This document shows, in pieces, positions 1 to 7,466 of a stretch of 41,904 nucleotides of DNA (the first letter of the stretch is position 1; every line of letters starts with the position of its first letter). This stretch comes from Sphingobacteriaceae bacterium UBA2059 (GTDB lineage Bacteria; Bacteroidota; Bacteroidia; Sphingobacteriales; Sphingobacteriaceae). Made by a program: the position numbers and the translations under genes. The stretch lies in assembly GCA_002332615.1 (NCBI GenBank), contig DDAL01000033.1, forward strand, positions 31,730 to 73,633. The letters run 5' to 3'. The notes beneath the pieces are model-generated. The model was not told the origin of the DNA, did no database searches, and saw only the letters and a list, made by a program, of their open reading frames with translations.

Positions 1-16
1 GAGGTTAAATGTACAA

Positions 17-259
17 TTATATTTTCTTATGTGCAAATTCCACAGCATCGCTTATGGAATGTTGCCTTTTGTGAAGGACAATATGATCTACTTCGATATT
101 GAATGAATCACTTATAAGTGGGATCGGAATGCGCTCCAGAATGGACTGAATTCCGTGTACTTTATGCCATATTCTCTGCATGTCTCCTGTACAATACGGT
201 TTAGAGCGGAAATGTACGTGGCTAACTTCTGGGAAAGGATAATGTTCTATCTGAAAATT
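17..259 (-). pseudogene. open C-terminal coding remnant, unrecognised
   Basis: A minus-strand frame is open for about 80 codons and ends with TAA at 17-19. It has no credible start, because an in-frame stop lies at 260-262. The predicted peptide has a protein-like composition, with runs such as LERIPIPLISDSF and VDHIVLHKRQHS. The other minus-strand frames at 222-474 also carry short open stretches, as expected of an old gene broken by several frameshifts. The ending loosely resembles the C-terminus of a LysR-type regulator, but this is too weak to assign. Function unknown. Confidence 0.3.
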
Positions 260-1063
260 TTATCTGCCCAACAGCCATGTCAAAGTTTTGCTTTCTGTAG
301 CAAAGTTGGCCGTGATTGGATCTGATGAACCATCCATTCCTCTTCAACCCGGGGGTCTTGAATTCGGTACCAACTACCACGTGTGCCAGCTGGAAGACAG
401 TAGCAAGGCTCATACCTCACACTGCTGCGGCAATCAACACACCTTATAAAGTCGGCACCAATCGGACACTCCATATCGGAATTATCACGAATAAACAGAA
501 ATGCAACACTTTACTGATCCAGAAGATAACTTTTACTTTTGTGGAAAGTGCAACTTATCGGAAGTTAACCGCATCCTGCCCCTGACGTATTTTTCATAAT
601 CCTGAAAGAAAATCCATGCCAGATAGGATATGCCGTATAATATTGGGAGGTAGAAGCTCTGATAACGATCGTGTTTCTTTACTTCCTGATCGTGATGATG
701 CGCATAAACTTGATTTCGATATCATGATCCCCTGCATCGATATTCGTGTAGGTATGATGGGCGATGTTATGTTTTATTTTCCAGAAGTATTATTTACCCC
801 AAGAGGTTAAGCGAATTTTAATCTTCGTTACTTAATATTCAACAATCTAAATACATTGCTAAATTAATGGTGAAGTTCATTGATTTAAAAGGGAGGGGAT
901 GTTGGATATTGTATTATTTACTGATTATTAACTTATAAAATTTTACTAAAGACGAGCTGCTTCTGCTAAAATATAAATTTTCTTATTTTATAAAAAATAC
1001 TGTAAATATCTAATTGCTACCCTAGACCCCTTATAAGTCCACAATTAAGGCTCTGTACGACTA
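260..1063. other. gene-poor spacer
   Basis: No convincing gene is visible here. Short open frames exist on both strands (for example 316-585 and 616-810, plus strand) but they overlap one another, lack recognisable motifs and have no supporting start context. The part from about 820 to 1060 is strongly AT-rich and directly follows the stop side of the KAS III-like gene. The segment is best read as eroded DNA. Confidence 0.5.
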
Positions 1064-2128
1064 TTACCACTTATAAGTCATGGCATTGATGTTCATCCCG
1101 GCACCGACCGAAGCAAACATGACCAAATCTCCTTTATCCAGCCGGAACGGCTCTATCTGACCGCTCGCCACCTGATGTAGCAGTGTTGGAATAGTAGCTA
1201 CCGAACTGTTACCCAAGGTGGATATATTCATTGGCATTATATTTTTTGGTAAATTATTTACTCCATACAATTCAAAGAACCTTTTGACAATCGCCTCGTC
1301 CATCTTTTCGTTAGCTTGGTGTATAAAGATCATTTTCAGGTCTTCGATTACCTCTCCAGTACTATCAAAACAATCTTTCATAGCTAAAGGGACATGCCTA
1401 AGTGCATACTCGTAAACCTTTCGACCTTTCATCTTGATAAAACGGGTGTCTGTCACGTCGCCCTTATTGGCACCTGCAGAATAAATGTATTCCAGTTCAT
1501 CCAAGCTGTCAGATCGTACGGCCGAAGCCAATATCCCATTGTTGTCGGAAGTGTTGCGCTGTAAGACACACGCTCCGCCACCATCCGAAAATATCATACT
1601 GTCCCTATCCGTGGTGTCCAGTACTCTTGACAAGGTTTCGCATCCAACAACAAGACAGGTGTCCGAAGCTCCTGCTTTTATTGCCTGATCGGCCTGTATA
1701 ATACCTTGTAGCCATCCAGGGCATCCGAATATAATATCATACGGAATACACTTAGTATTTCTGATCGCTAGTTTATTCTTGATACGGGATGCAAGTGACG
1801 GCACCATGTCTCGGGGTGCTCCGTTGTATTTCATATCACCAAAATTGTGGGCGACTATAATCATATCAATGGATTCCCGGTCTATTCCTGCACCTGCAAT
1901 GGCCTGTTGAGCAGCTAAGGCCCCCATATCAGACGCTGTCATCACCTCAGGCGCATACCTCCTGCGCTCTATTCCGGTGATCAGACTAAACTTCCTTATT
2001 ATTTCCTCTGTAGGCTGTTCGATTGCTTTTAGATCCGTACCAAAAAACAAACGGTCAGTAAACTGTTCATTTGGAACGTCTACAGTAGGTATATATGCTC
2101 CGGTAGCAATAATTTTTGATGCTGACAT
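1064..2128 (-). CDS. 3-oxoacyl-ACP synthase III family protein (KAS III-like)
   Basis: Thiolase-fold condensing enzyme of the FabH family, 354 residues, about the usual length. The catalytic triad can be read directly: Cys136 in IFGCPGW, His270 in FIHQAN and Asn307 in LGNSSV. The GCPGW cysteine context differs from the classical FabH ACAGF and is typical of Bacteroidota FabH-like paralogues, which often take part in specialised lipid or polyketide-like pathways rather than bulk fatty-acid initiation (family knowledge). The gene is followed by 27 bases and preceded by a MaoC-like dehydratase on the same strand, so the two probably form a small operon for making or modifying an acyl chain. The substrate cannot be read from sequence. 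Confidence 0.85.
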   Translation of the reverse strand: MSASKIIATGAYIPTVDVPNEQFTDRLFFGTDLKAIEQPTEEIIRKFSLITGIERRRYAPEVMTASDMGALAAQQAIAGAGIDRESIDMIIVAHNFGDMKYNGAPRDMVPSLASRIKNKLAIRNTKCIPYDIIFGCPGWLQGIIQADQAIKAGASDTCLVVGCETLSRVLDTTDRDSMIFSDGGGACVLQRNTSDNNGILASAVRSDSLDELEYIYSAGANKGDVTDTRFIKMKGRKVYEYALRHVPLAMKDCFDSTGEVIEDLKMIFIHQANEKMDEAIVKRFFELYGVNNLPKNIMPMNISTLGNSSVATIPTLLHQVASGQIEPFRLDKGDLVMFASVGAGMNINAMTYKW

Positions 2129-2155
2129 TCTAAAACTGTTTTCGTTTTTGACTCT

Positions 2156-2614
2156 TTAAATGAAGTGGTAGAGGAAGACAACGTCTCCCACATATGCTGG
2201 TTTAGCGTAGCCTTTAATCATCAACTTCGACTGAATGACAGCTCTTACAGTTCCCCGCAGGTTCCTAATTGATTTCACGGTGGCTTGTAGCTGTACTTCG
2301 CTATTAACCGGTACGGCCTGTCCAAATTTGAATTGTTCTATCCCATAATTGATCTCCATTTTTACATTCCGAACATCTGCAATCTGCTTCCAAAGGTAGG
2401 GTATCAAGGAAAGCGTTAGATAACCGTGAGCTATGGTAGATTTAAAAGGACCTTCATTTTCGGCCCTTTCCTTATCAATATGTATCCATTGATAATCTAA
2501 CGTCGCTTCAGCAAATCTATTGATTTGCTCCTGGTCTATCTTATGCCAGCAGGAATTTCCTAAAACCTTCCCTTCATGTGATTTATATTCTTCAAAATTG
2601 TTGATGATTACCAT
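2156..2614 (-). CDS. MaoC-like (hotdog) acyl dehydratase
   Basis: Single hotdog-domain protein of 152 residues. The MaoC/R-hydratase signature is visible: the catalytic-loop motif DYQWIHID near residue 40, followed by the STIAHGYLTLSL segment near residue 60. Such enzymes hydrate trans-2-enoyl thioesters or dehydrate 3-hydroxyacyl thioesters. The gene lies directly upstream of the KAS III-like synthase on the same strand, with a 27-base gap. That suggests paired condensation and dehydration steps in one acyl pathway. Upstream sequence (2615-2684) is AT-rich and could hold the promoter. No signal peptide; a cytoplasmic enzyme is expected. Confidence 0.85.
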   Translation of the reverse strand: MVIINNFEEYKSHEGKVLGNSCWHKIDQEQINRFAEATLDYQWIHIDKERAENEGPFKSTIAHGYLTLSLIPYLWKQIADVRNVKMEINYGIEQFKFGQAVPVNSEVQLQATVKSIRNLRGTVRAVIQSKLMIKGYAKPAYVGDVVFLYHFI

Positions 2615-2684
2615 GCTACTTAATATTAATAGATGTTGCCAATTTTATATACAAGTTTATAAAAAAGCAGGAGTAATCAGCAAG

Positions 2685-2831
2685 TTATAAATTCCGAAGA
2701 GATGATGGCTTGCCATAAAGAGATGAAACTCTTCGCTTTCTATTCCGAGTGATATTGACCTTTTCAGCCCATTCTGTTTCTATTTGAGTTCCCTCAGCAT
2801 CTGACGATTTCACTCTTGCTATATTCAGCAT
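2685..2831 (-). CDS. small hypothetical protein (48 aa)
   Basis: Short open frame with an ATG at 2829-2831 and TAA at 2685-2687. It starts a few bases after the stop of the frameshifted gene at 2834-3114, in the arrangement expected for translational coupling. The product is basic near its end (NRKRRVSS). No known family is recognised. Its tight spacing after another small gene and next to an integrase fragment suggests that it belongs to an old mobile element. It may no longer be expressed. Confidence 0.35.
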   Translation of the reverse strand: MLNIARVKSSDAEGTQIETEWAEKVNITRNRKRRVSSLYGKPSSLRNL

Positions 2832-2833
2832 CT

Positions 2834-3114
2834 TTAGACCTGTAGGATAGAAAGAAACGGTTTGATAGCGTGCGCTGTTTGGGTAGCATCATGCTTATGC
2901 GAATATGCTAGGCTGTCAATGTATCCCTGGACGATCTGTTCAGGGTTGATATCGAGAATGGCGCAGAGATATCGAACAGGCGCATGAAATGTGACGGTGA
3001 TCCTCTTCTGTCTAGATAGATATCGATGGTCGATGTCCTCATATTCTTTGTAGATTTTTTAAATCGATCTGAACCTTCTTTTGAGATTTTCATGGCTACT
3101 TGGGATAGTTCCAT
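2834..3114 (-). pseudogene. frameshifted small hypothetical gene
   Basis: The frame starts at ATG 3112-3114 (MELSQVAMKISKEG) and reads to FKK at an A6 run. The sensible continuation (KIYKEYEDIDHRYLSRQ, later FHAPVRYLCAILDINPEQ) lies in the -1 frame and ends at TAA 2834-2836. Adding one A to the run would restore one protein of about 92 residues. This is either a real inactivating deletion or an assembly error. The product is unrecognised. It sits between a truncated integrase and a 48-residue gene, in a zone that looks like mobile-element debris. Confidence 0.55.
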
Positions 3115-3157
3115 TTCTGGGATTGTTTATTGAACTCATCTGATCATATTATTCAAA

Positions 3158-3460
3158 TTATATAATTTCAACACCAAATGTTTCTATCTCCTTACTGATC
3201 CGGTTGTCCAATAACTTTGCATAGCGTTGTATTGTACAAATATTAAGATGACCGAACATTTTTGATAAGATTTCAATCGGAACTCCATGTGAAAGTGTAG
3301 TCGTGGTGGCAAATGTATGCCTTACAATATGGAAAGTCAATTCTTTGATCATTCCGCACAGATCTGTAATTTCCCTGAGATAGCTCACTAAAAATTTGCG
3401 AATTCCCGGACTTTTTAACCTGCCGTAAAACAAAAAAGCTTGCAAACATGAAAGTTGCAA
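3158..3460 (-). pseudogene. truncated tyrosine recombinase, C-terminal catalytic fragment
   Basis: Only the C-terminal third of a tyrosine integrase is present. HIVRHTFATT carries the His-x-x-Arg motif, followed by MFGHL and RYAKLL, which contains the nucleophilic tyrosine. It aligns by eye with the C-terminus of the complete integrase at 23532-24746 (RHTFATT, GVPIE, SKM-GHL, YAK). The core-binding domain and half of the catalytic domain are missing. The apparent ATG at 3460 lies inside a terminator hairpin (3434-3466), so the true coding remnant probably begins near 3420. It is likely the relic of an element that used the same tRNA-Glu site. Confidence 0.8.
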
Positions 3461-3466
3461 GCTTTT
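3434..3466 (-). terminator. rho-independent terminator, probably displaced from tRNA-Glu
   Basis: A perfect 12-bp stem (3434-3445 with 3455-3466) has a 9-base loop and a T-run on the minus strand. It lies 22 bases beyond the tRNA-Glu-like 3' end at 3488-3501, on the side and in the direction expected of the original tRNA transcript terminator. It was presumably separated from the tRNA when an element inserted. Confidence 0.7.
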
Positions 3467-3487
3467 GTATATTTTGATCTTCGATCA

Positions 3488-3501
3488 AGTAGCCCGTAGG
3501 G
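3488..3501 (-). repeat. candidate attL: copy of tRNA-Glu 3' end
   Basis: The 14 bases AGTAGCCCGTAGGG (plus strand) are identical to 41833-41846, which cover the acceptor-stem end of tRNA-Glu. Similarity decays immediately to the right. The repeat is direct and about 38.3 kb from its partner. A tRNA-style terminator sits on its outer side, as expected for the far boundary of an element integrated into the tRNA 3' end. Confidence 0.6.
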
Positions 3502-3637
3502 AACTAAAACCTTGTTCGTAACCTACTGGTTTTTAATGTCTTGTGTAGTCGGAAATTCTTTACTCTTCGAATCACTCACTACATTGTTTCACCTTTTTAG
3601 CTGCAAAACTTATAGTCCTAATATACGATTTTTTCTT

Positions 3638-3976
3638 TTAAAATACGCTTAAAATATCGGATACAGTCGTTGAATTTTTAATAGTAAGAGTGAGCGCCCC
3701 ATTATAAGTGTCCTTCCTAATTTCGATCTCCCCGGTTTTATGTTCATATCGCAAGGCATATCTTGTTCCTTTGATGATCACCCACAATATGTTCCCTGTT
3801 TCATCTTCATGATTACCCCGAACTTCGATATCAGTACCCACATCCTTTTTAAGTATAATGATTCCCAGCAAACTATATACAATATCCGCCACCAAAGGAG
3901 CATGGTGGTCAGCTCTTCGAACTACTCCTGAAAAATATTTTTGCAGTAAATCGACACTATTAACTTTTAAAGCCAT
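3638..3976 (-). CDS. hypothetical protein (112 aa)
   Basis: A soluble protein without signal peptide or membrane segment. The N-terminal half contains VNSVDLLQKYFSGVVRRAD, and the C-terminal half is rich in alternating beta-strand-like stretches (NILWVIIKGTRYALRYEH, IEIRK). That pattern resembles small integron-cassette-type or immunity-type proteins of mobile DNA, but I do not assign a family. It follows the 128-residue hypothetical gene at 4007 on the same strand with a 30-base gap, so the two are probably co-transcribed. It lies just inside the proposed left boundary of the island. Confidence 0.6.
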   Translation of the reverse strand: MALKVNSVDLLQKYFSGVVRRADHHAPLVADIVYSLLGIIILKKDVGTDIEVRGNHEDETGNILWVIIKGTRYALRYEHKTGEIEIRKDTYNGALTLTIKNSTTVSDILSVF

Positions 3977-4006
3977 TTTGGAAATTTCCGTAAGGTAGAT
4001 AAAACA

Positions 4007-4393
4007 TTATGTGAATTTAAAAATGTGATCCATTATTTGATTCAGGTTTCCATCGGCAGTTAAAGTATCATAAACGTCTATGATCTGCTCGAGGTGAGCC
4101 TTATCTTTACAAATAACATACTTTTTTGATTGATGGAAAACTGCCAAATCTTTATTTACAAAGAATGCAACATTGGTCACTTTTTTAGTTCCAAAATCGG
4201 AACAAATAAACGTCTCATGATTTCCGATAGGTAGAATGAAGTTCCCAAAATCGTTAACCGTTGAATTTTGGTCTTCGATCAGCGGCGCGTCACCTAAAAT
4301 GGATATAATCCGATCGTTTGCATTGACATAACTATTAAGGTAAGCACTGATCAGCTTTTCTTCACTAATATCTTTGCCATTATAAAAAGGCAA
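4007..4393 (-). CDS. hypothetical protein (128 aa)
   Basis: Starts with MPFYNGKDISEEKLI. It is soluble, mixed alpha/beta by composition, with no signal peptide and no recognised catalytic motif. The region around FICSDFGTKKVTNVAFFVN followed by KYVICKDKAH suggests a compact beta-rich core. It is upstream of the 112-residue gene at 3638 on the same strand. The pairing of two small soluble proteins at an element edge could mean a toxin-antitoxin or effector-immunity pair, but nothing in the residues proves it. Confidence 0.55.
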   Translation of the reverse strand: MPFYNGKDISEEKLISAYLNSYVNANDRIISILGDAPLIEDQNSTVNDFGNFILPIGNHETFICSDFGTKKVTNVAFFVNKDLAVFHQSKKYVICKDKAHLEQIIDVYDTLTADGNLNQIMDHIFKFT

Positions 4394-4503
4394 AAATGGA
4401 AAAATTACGCGTTTTGACTGATTAAATAATTCCGAATTTGTAATATGTTTTAACGCTTCCGTGACTTAAAGAATAAAACAAAGTAAATATTCTCTCAAGC
4501 CTT

Positions 4504-4528
4504 AGAGCCTTAAAAGGCTCTTTTTTTT
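4504..4528 (+). terminator. rho-independent terminator
   Basis: An 8-bp stem (4504-4511 with 4514-4521, AGAGCCTT/AAGGCTCT) has a 2-base spacer and is followed by a T8 tract on the plus strand. No plus-strand gene ends nearby, so it either insulates the thioredoxin-like gene's promoter region or ends an unseen short transcript. Confidence 0.6.
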
Positions 4529-4542
4529 ACCAATTCTATTAA

Positions 4543-4591
4543 TTAGACTAATCTAAATATTTTTATAGATAAGTCTAATATTCTATATTTG
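4543..4591 (+). promoter_or_regulatory. promoter with two palindromic operator-like boxes
   Basis: Two copies of TAGA-N4-TCTA occur at 4544-4555 and 4566-4577. Their centres are 22 bp apart, about two helical turns. A Bacteroidota-type -7 box TATATTTG follows at 4584-4591, so both boxes fall in the -33 to -12 zone and a bound protein would block or recruit polymerase. The likely target is the thioredoxin-like gene at 4791. The cognate regulator is unknown; the XRE protein at 5295 is a candidate by proximity only. Confidence 0.5.
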
Positions 4592-4668
4592 TTAAAACCT
4601 AAGTTCGATCTAAAAATTGGGTGATTAGGATTCGTAAAGTCGTGGTTTTATTGAACCTTGCTGGTTTT

Positions 4669-4745
4669 GCGTTAGGGATTGTAGTGAAAATCCTTTTTAC
4701 CCTCTATCGGGTAAAAAGATTGTAACAAAAAGCCCGCTCAAACGC
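4669..4745 (+). ncRNA. structured leader element (Flavo-1-like candidate)
   Basis: A perfect 10-bp stem with a 6-base loop (4693-4702 with 4709-4718) sits between flanks that also pair: GCGTT at 4669-4673 with AACGC at 4741-4745, and an inner GGG with CCC. The general layout, a GGGATTG-like left arm, a long central hairpin and a right arm leading to AGCCCG, resembles a structured intergenic motif common in Bacteroidota, perhaps Rfam Flavo-1. That name is from memory and not searched. It lies in the presumed 5' leader of the gene at 4791. Confidence 0.4.
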
Positions 4746-4790
4746 CCAAAAAATTGAACTAAGTCCAGAAGGAGTAATGTGTAAATCAAA

Positions 4791-5279
4791 ATGAATCAGA
4801 TATGTATGGTTAAAATAATTGCTATTGGTTGCATTATATTTTTAAGCGGATATATTAATGCACAAGTTATCAATGTTGATTTTGAGCAAATAAAATGCTT
4901 GCAGGAAGTAAAGAAAAAACCTGTTATGGTTTTTATTCAAACAGATTGGTGCAAATACTGCAATCTGATGAAGCAAACACTTAAATATGATAAGGAAACA
5001 ACCAAATTACTAAATGAGAATTTTTATGTAGTGTATCTGAATGCGGAAGAACGTAAAGCGATTAAATTTTCAGGTCGAGAATTTAAATTTAAACCTACCG
5101 GAGCCAATACTGGGGTGCATCAATTAGCTTTGGAATTAGGTACAATAGATGGAAGTATTTCTTATCCGACACTTTGTTTTTTAAATGACGAAAATGAGAT
5201 TACCTATCAATATGGAGGCTTTCTAGATTCAAAGTCTCTTCTTAAGACTTTACAAATAATTTCCCAAAACCCTAATTAA
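4791..5279 (+). CDS. secreted thioredoxin-family protein
   Basis: 162 residues with an N-terminal hydrophobic signal (KIIAIGCIIFLSGYINAQ), so it is probably exported to the periplasm. The redox motif WCKYC follows VFIQTD, and a conserved SYPTLCFL cis-proline region lies near residue 125. These make it a thioredoxin-fold protein, expected to reduce or isomerise disulfides. An AAGGAG ribosome site (4769-4774) precedes a five-codon mini-ORF (ATG at 4777) whose TGA overlaps the ATG at 4791. The start may therefore be translationally coupled. ATG 4806 is an alternative start. Double operator boxes and a structured leader lie upstream, which is unusual regulation for such a gene. Confidence 0.8.
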   Translation: MNQICMVKIIAIGCIIFLSGYINAQVINVDFEQIKCLQEVKKKPVMVFIQTDWCKYCNLMKQTLKYDKETTKLLNENFYVVYLNAEERKAIKFSGREFKFKPTGANTGVHQLALELGTIDGSISYPTLCFLNDENEITYQYGGFLDSKSLLKTLQIISQNPN

Positions 5280-5294
5280 CTGTGGGTGTATCTT

Positions 5295-5519
5295 CTAAAA
5301 CTTCATGAGTTCAGAGGGCTGGACATTTAATCCTTTAGCTAATTCTAAAATAGTAGTCAAAGTAATATTTACCTGGCCTTGTTCAATTTTTGAAATTTTA
5401 CTATTATCAATATTGCAGTTAACCGATACATCTCTGAGGCTTAGTTTCTGAGTATCTCTCAACTTACGGATATTTTCTCCGAATTTTCTTAATGCTTCTT
5501 TATCGCTGTTTTTAATCAT
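5295..5519 (-). CDS. XRE-family HTH transcriptional regulator
   Basis: A 74-residue protein that is almost entirely one Cro/CI-type helix-turn-helix: FGENIRKLRDTQKLSLRDVS, then the recognition region NIDNSKISKIEQGQVN, then TILELAKGLNVQPSEL. There is no sensor domain, as is typical of small regulators in mobile elements. It is divergent from the hypothetical operon at 5636. The palindrome at 5570-5589 in the shared spacer is a plausible binding site. The gene is convergent with the thioredoxin-like gene. Confidence 0.85.
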   Translation of the reverse strand: MIKNSDKEALRKFGENIRKLRDTQKLSLRDVSVNCNIDNSKISKIEQGQVNITLTTILELAKGLNVQPSELMKF

Positions 5520-5569
5520 TATGCCTCTTACAAAATCATGAGAAAGGTGATAGAAATATTTAAAAAATC

Positions 5570-5589
5570 TGCGGTCTAATTAGGCCGCA
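5570..5589. promoter_or_regulatory. 20-bp palindrome, possible XRE operator
   Basis: TGCGGtCTAATTAGgCCGCA is a palindrome with one mismatched pair, located between the divergent XRE gene and the operon at 5636 and 16 bases before a TATATTTG box. It could instead be a bidirectional terminator hairpin, but no strong T-run follows. Confidence 0.45.
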
Positions 5590-5605
5590 TTTCTCAACTT
5601 ATGAT

Positions 5606-5613
5606 TATATTTG
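5606..5613 (+). promoter_or_regulatory. Bacteroidota -7 promoter box
   Basis: TATATTTG matches the TAnnTTTG consensus and lies 22 bases before the ATG at 5636. It is the likely promoter of the three-gene hypothetical operon. Confidence 0.55.
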
Positions 5614-5635
5614 AAAATCACCTATAAACTAGTGT

Positions 5636-5920
5636 ATGTCAAAAAATGAGAATAAACTCCTTGCTTATTATCCTCGTCGCCTCAATGAAGCAGAAATAAG
5701 TAATCCACATCTGGTTATCGAAGAGTTCTTCGACTTTGTTCATCTACCCGATTGTAGGAAGAAGCTTCGTGATTGGCTTCATGCTGGGCTAGCAGAACCG
5801 AGCTTTTCAGACCATACCTGCCCCGCTAATCTGTTCTCCTTCTATGAATATGTTGAAAAACTCATTGAGGCTGCATATATAATTAAAGAGAGAGAGTCAA
5901 AATTTCAAGAAAAAGAGTAA
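5636..5920 (+). CDS. hypothetical protein (94 aa)
   Basis: Soluble, helical-looking protein with motifs LAYYPRRLNEAE and VIEEFFDFVHLPDCRKKLRDW. The second half has LFSFYEYVEKLIEAAYII. I have the impression that this type of protein recurs near Bacteroidota mobile elements, but I assign no function. First gene of a short operon with 5949 and 6264. It is divergent from an XRE regulator, which may control it. Confidence 0.6.
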   Translation: MSKNENKLLAYYPRRLNEAEISNPHLVIEEFFDFVHLPDCRKKLRDWLHAGLAEPSFSDHTCPANLFSFYEYVEKLIEAAYIIKERESKFQEKE

Positions 5921-5948
5921 GACTTGTATATTTCTAGCTTACATACCG

Positions 5949-6236
5949 ATGAAAACAAACCCATTTGCCAGAATTAGACTGTCTTCATTGTCCAAAAGCT
6001 ACTTATGGCCAAAGGAAGACAAGGACCATCCTAAACTACAAGGAAAACCAGATGAAAGTCCATTTGATATTACAAATGGTTATGAGGTTATTTATATGAT
6101 CAACTATATTATGGAATGTAGGGATACGTATTCTTCACAAGTAATTAGACAGATAGAGGCCATTATTCATCAATTTCCAGCACAAAAACCTACTCAAATT
6201 CAATTAAAGCAATTTATTCAGGAAAAGATGTCTTGA
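5949..6236 (+). CDS. hypothetical protein (95 aa)
   Basis: Soluble protein beginning MKTNPFARIRLSSLSKS. The C-terminal half appears helical (VIRQIEAIIHQFP, IQLKQFIQEKM). No family is recognised. It lies 28 bases after the preceding gene, and its stop TGA is immediately followed by GTG 6237, a possible coupled start for the next gene. The product is probably co-expressed with its neighbours. Confidence 0.55.
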   Translation: MKTNPFARIRLSSLSKSYLWPKEDKDHPKLQGKPDESPFDITNGYEVIYMINYIMECRDTYSSQVIRQIEAIIHQFPAQKPTQIQLKQFIQEKMS

Positions 6237-6263
6237 GTGCGGCTTGAAATAATAACTTGCAGC

Positions 6264-6641
6264 ATGACTAAGAAAAAACTACCTGAAGGAATTCAATTCA
6301 TATTTGCGAATTTGGATAGCCCGGATAACATAGAAATGCAGGTTGACCTACATGTATATCTTGGCGATGAACAAGAGTATGAGGGTGAGCCAGTTTTATA
6401 CCGTATTGTTATTGAATTTAATAAGAACCCTGCTGGAGACAAATATCTTTACTCAAGCGTAAAACTATATGATAATCATAATATAGAACCTTATGATCAT
6501 AAAGAATTAGAAAAATGTTTGAAAGAAAGATTAGATGATATCTTAGAAAACTGCACTTTGAACGTAGACGAGACTGTTAAAGTACAACTAAATAAGTTTC
6601 TTTCCGAATATGGTGGTAGTGATCAAAGATTCCTGCTTTAG
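6264..6641 (+). CDS. hypothetical protein (about 125 aa)
   Basis: I chose ATG 6264 (MTKKKLPEG) as the start. The longer frame from GTG 6237, directly abutting the upstream stop, is possible and would add nine residues. The product is acidic, with beta-strand-like stretches (IEMQVDLHVYL, VLYRIVIEFN) and then a charged helical C-terminus. No signal peptide or known motif. It is the last gene of the small operon before the copper island. Confidence 0.55.
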   Translation: MTKKKLPEGIQFIFANLDSPDNIEMQVDLHVYLGDEQEYEGEPVLYRIVIEFNKNPAGDKYLYSSVKLYDNHNIEPYDHKELEKCLKERLDDILENCTLNVDETVKVQLNKFLSEYGGSDQRFLL

Positions 6642-6718
6642 TCCTATAAGGGTTTTGGCATTATTCTAGCTAATCAGATAAATAAAACAATACTTTCTCC
6701 CAACTGTATCTTTTAAGT

Positions 6719-7435
6719 ATGAAAAAGAAGGCAGCAATATTTATGGCAGCATTCTATCTGTTATTAATAACAGGGGGCTATGCGTGCATTATAAGTTGCG
6801 GTTCTAATCATTTGATGGAGCTGATGGCATCAAATGATTCTTCTAAAGGTCATAGCCATAACGGTAAAGATAAGCGCAGCGAAGCTAAAAGTGACCTGAT
6901 CAAAATTCAAGAGCATGACCAAAATTTGATGATGGGAATTATGCACGCCATGATGGCAAAAATGACGGTTATGCCAATGAGCAAAGATCCGGATGATGAT
7001 TTTGCTATGATGATGAAAATGCATCACCAGGGAGCCATTGACATGTCTAATGCCGAATTGAAAGACGGAGATGATGCTCAAATGAAAGAAATGGCACAGA
7101 AAATCATAGCCGCTCAACAAGCTGAAATCGTACAGTTAGATGCTTTTCTAGCTGTTCATAATCCGCATATGATGTCTATGGAATTTAATGAACAAATGAT
7201 GAAGGAAATGGGGAAAAACGAAAAACAGGCTGACCTGCAAATTATCAATGGAGATATTGACCACGATTTTGCGATGCTAATGATTGGGCATCATCATGCT
7301 GCTATCGAAAATTCCCGTTTGGAATTAATATATGGCCATGATGCAAGTATGAAAGCTATGGCACAAAAAATTATTGATGCACAGCAGGCAGAAATAAAAG
7401 AGTTACAGGAATGGCTGTTGTCAGACGGTAAATAA
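6719..7435 (+). CDS. double DUF305 exported protein, copper-island associated
   Basis: 238 residues. The N-terminal hydrophobic segment ends in ACIISCGS, so this is an exported protein or lipoprotein. Two DUF305 repeats follow, each with the family hallmarks. Repeat one has DPDDDFAMMMKMHHQGAIDM then AQKIIAAQQAEI; repeat two has DHDFAMLMIGHHHAAI then AQKIIDAQQAEI. DUF305 is a ferritin-like helical fold whose His and Met residues are thought to bind metal, and members cluster with copper genes. The protein is very rich in Met and His. It opens the copper island and is 31 bases upstream of the cysteine-rich copper protein gene. Confidence 0.85.
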   Translation: MKKKAAIFMAAFYLLLITGGYACIISCGSNHLMELMASNDSSKGHSHNGKDKRSEAKSDLIKIQEHDQNLMMGIMHAMMAKMTVMPMSKDPDDDFAMMMKMHHQGAIDMSNAELKDGDDAQMKEMAQKIIAAQQAEIVQLDAFLAVHNPHMMSMEFNEQMMKEMGKNEKQADLQIINGDIDHDFAMLMIGHHHAAIENSRLELIYGHDASMKAMAQKIIDAQQAEIKELQEWLLSDGK

Positions 7436-7466
7436 TCATATCAATTCACCTATAAAACAGTTAATT

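Noticed and set aside
316..585. Plus-strand 89-codon open frame
   Set aside because: No motif, poor coding texture and overlap with competing minus-strand frames; likely chance in eroded DNA.
616..810. Plus-strand 64-codon open frame
   Set aside because: No recognisable domain or start context.
2908..3114. 68-residue ORF taken as a complete gene
   Set aside because: Its second half is out of frame with a much better continuation; treated as a frameshifted gene.
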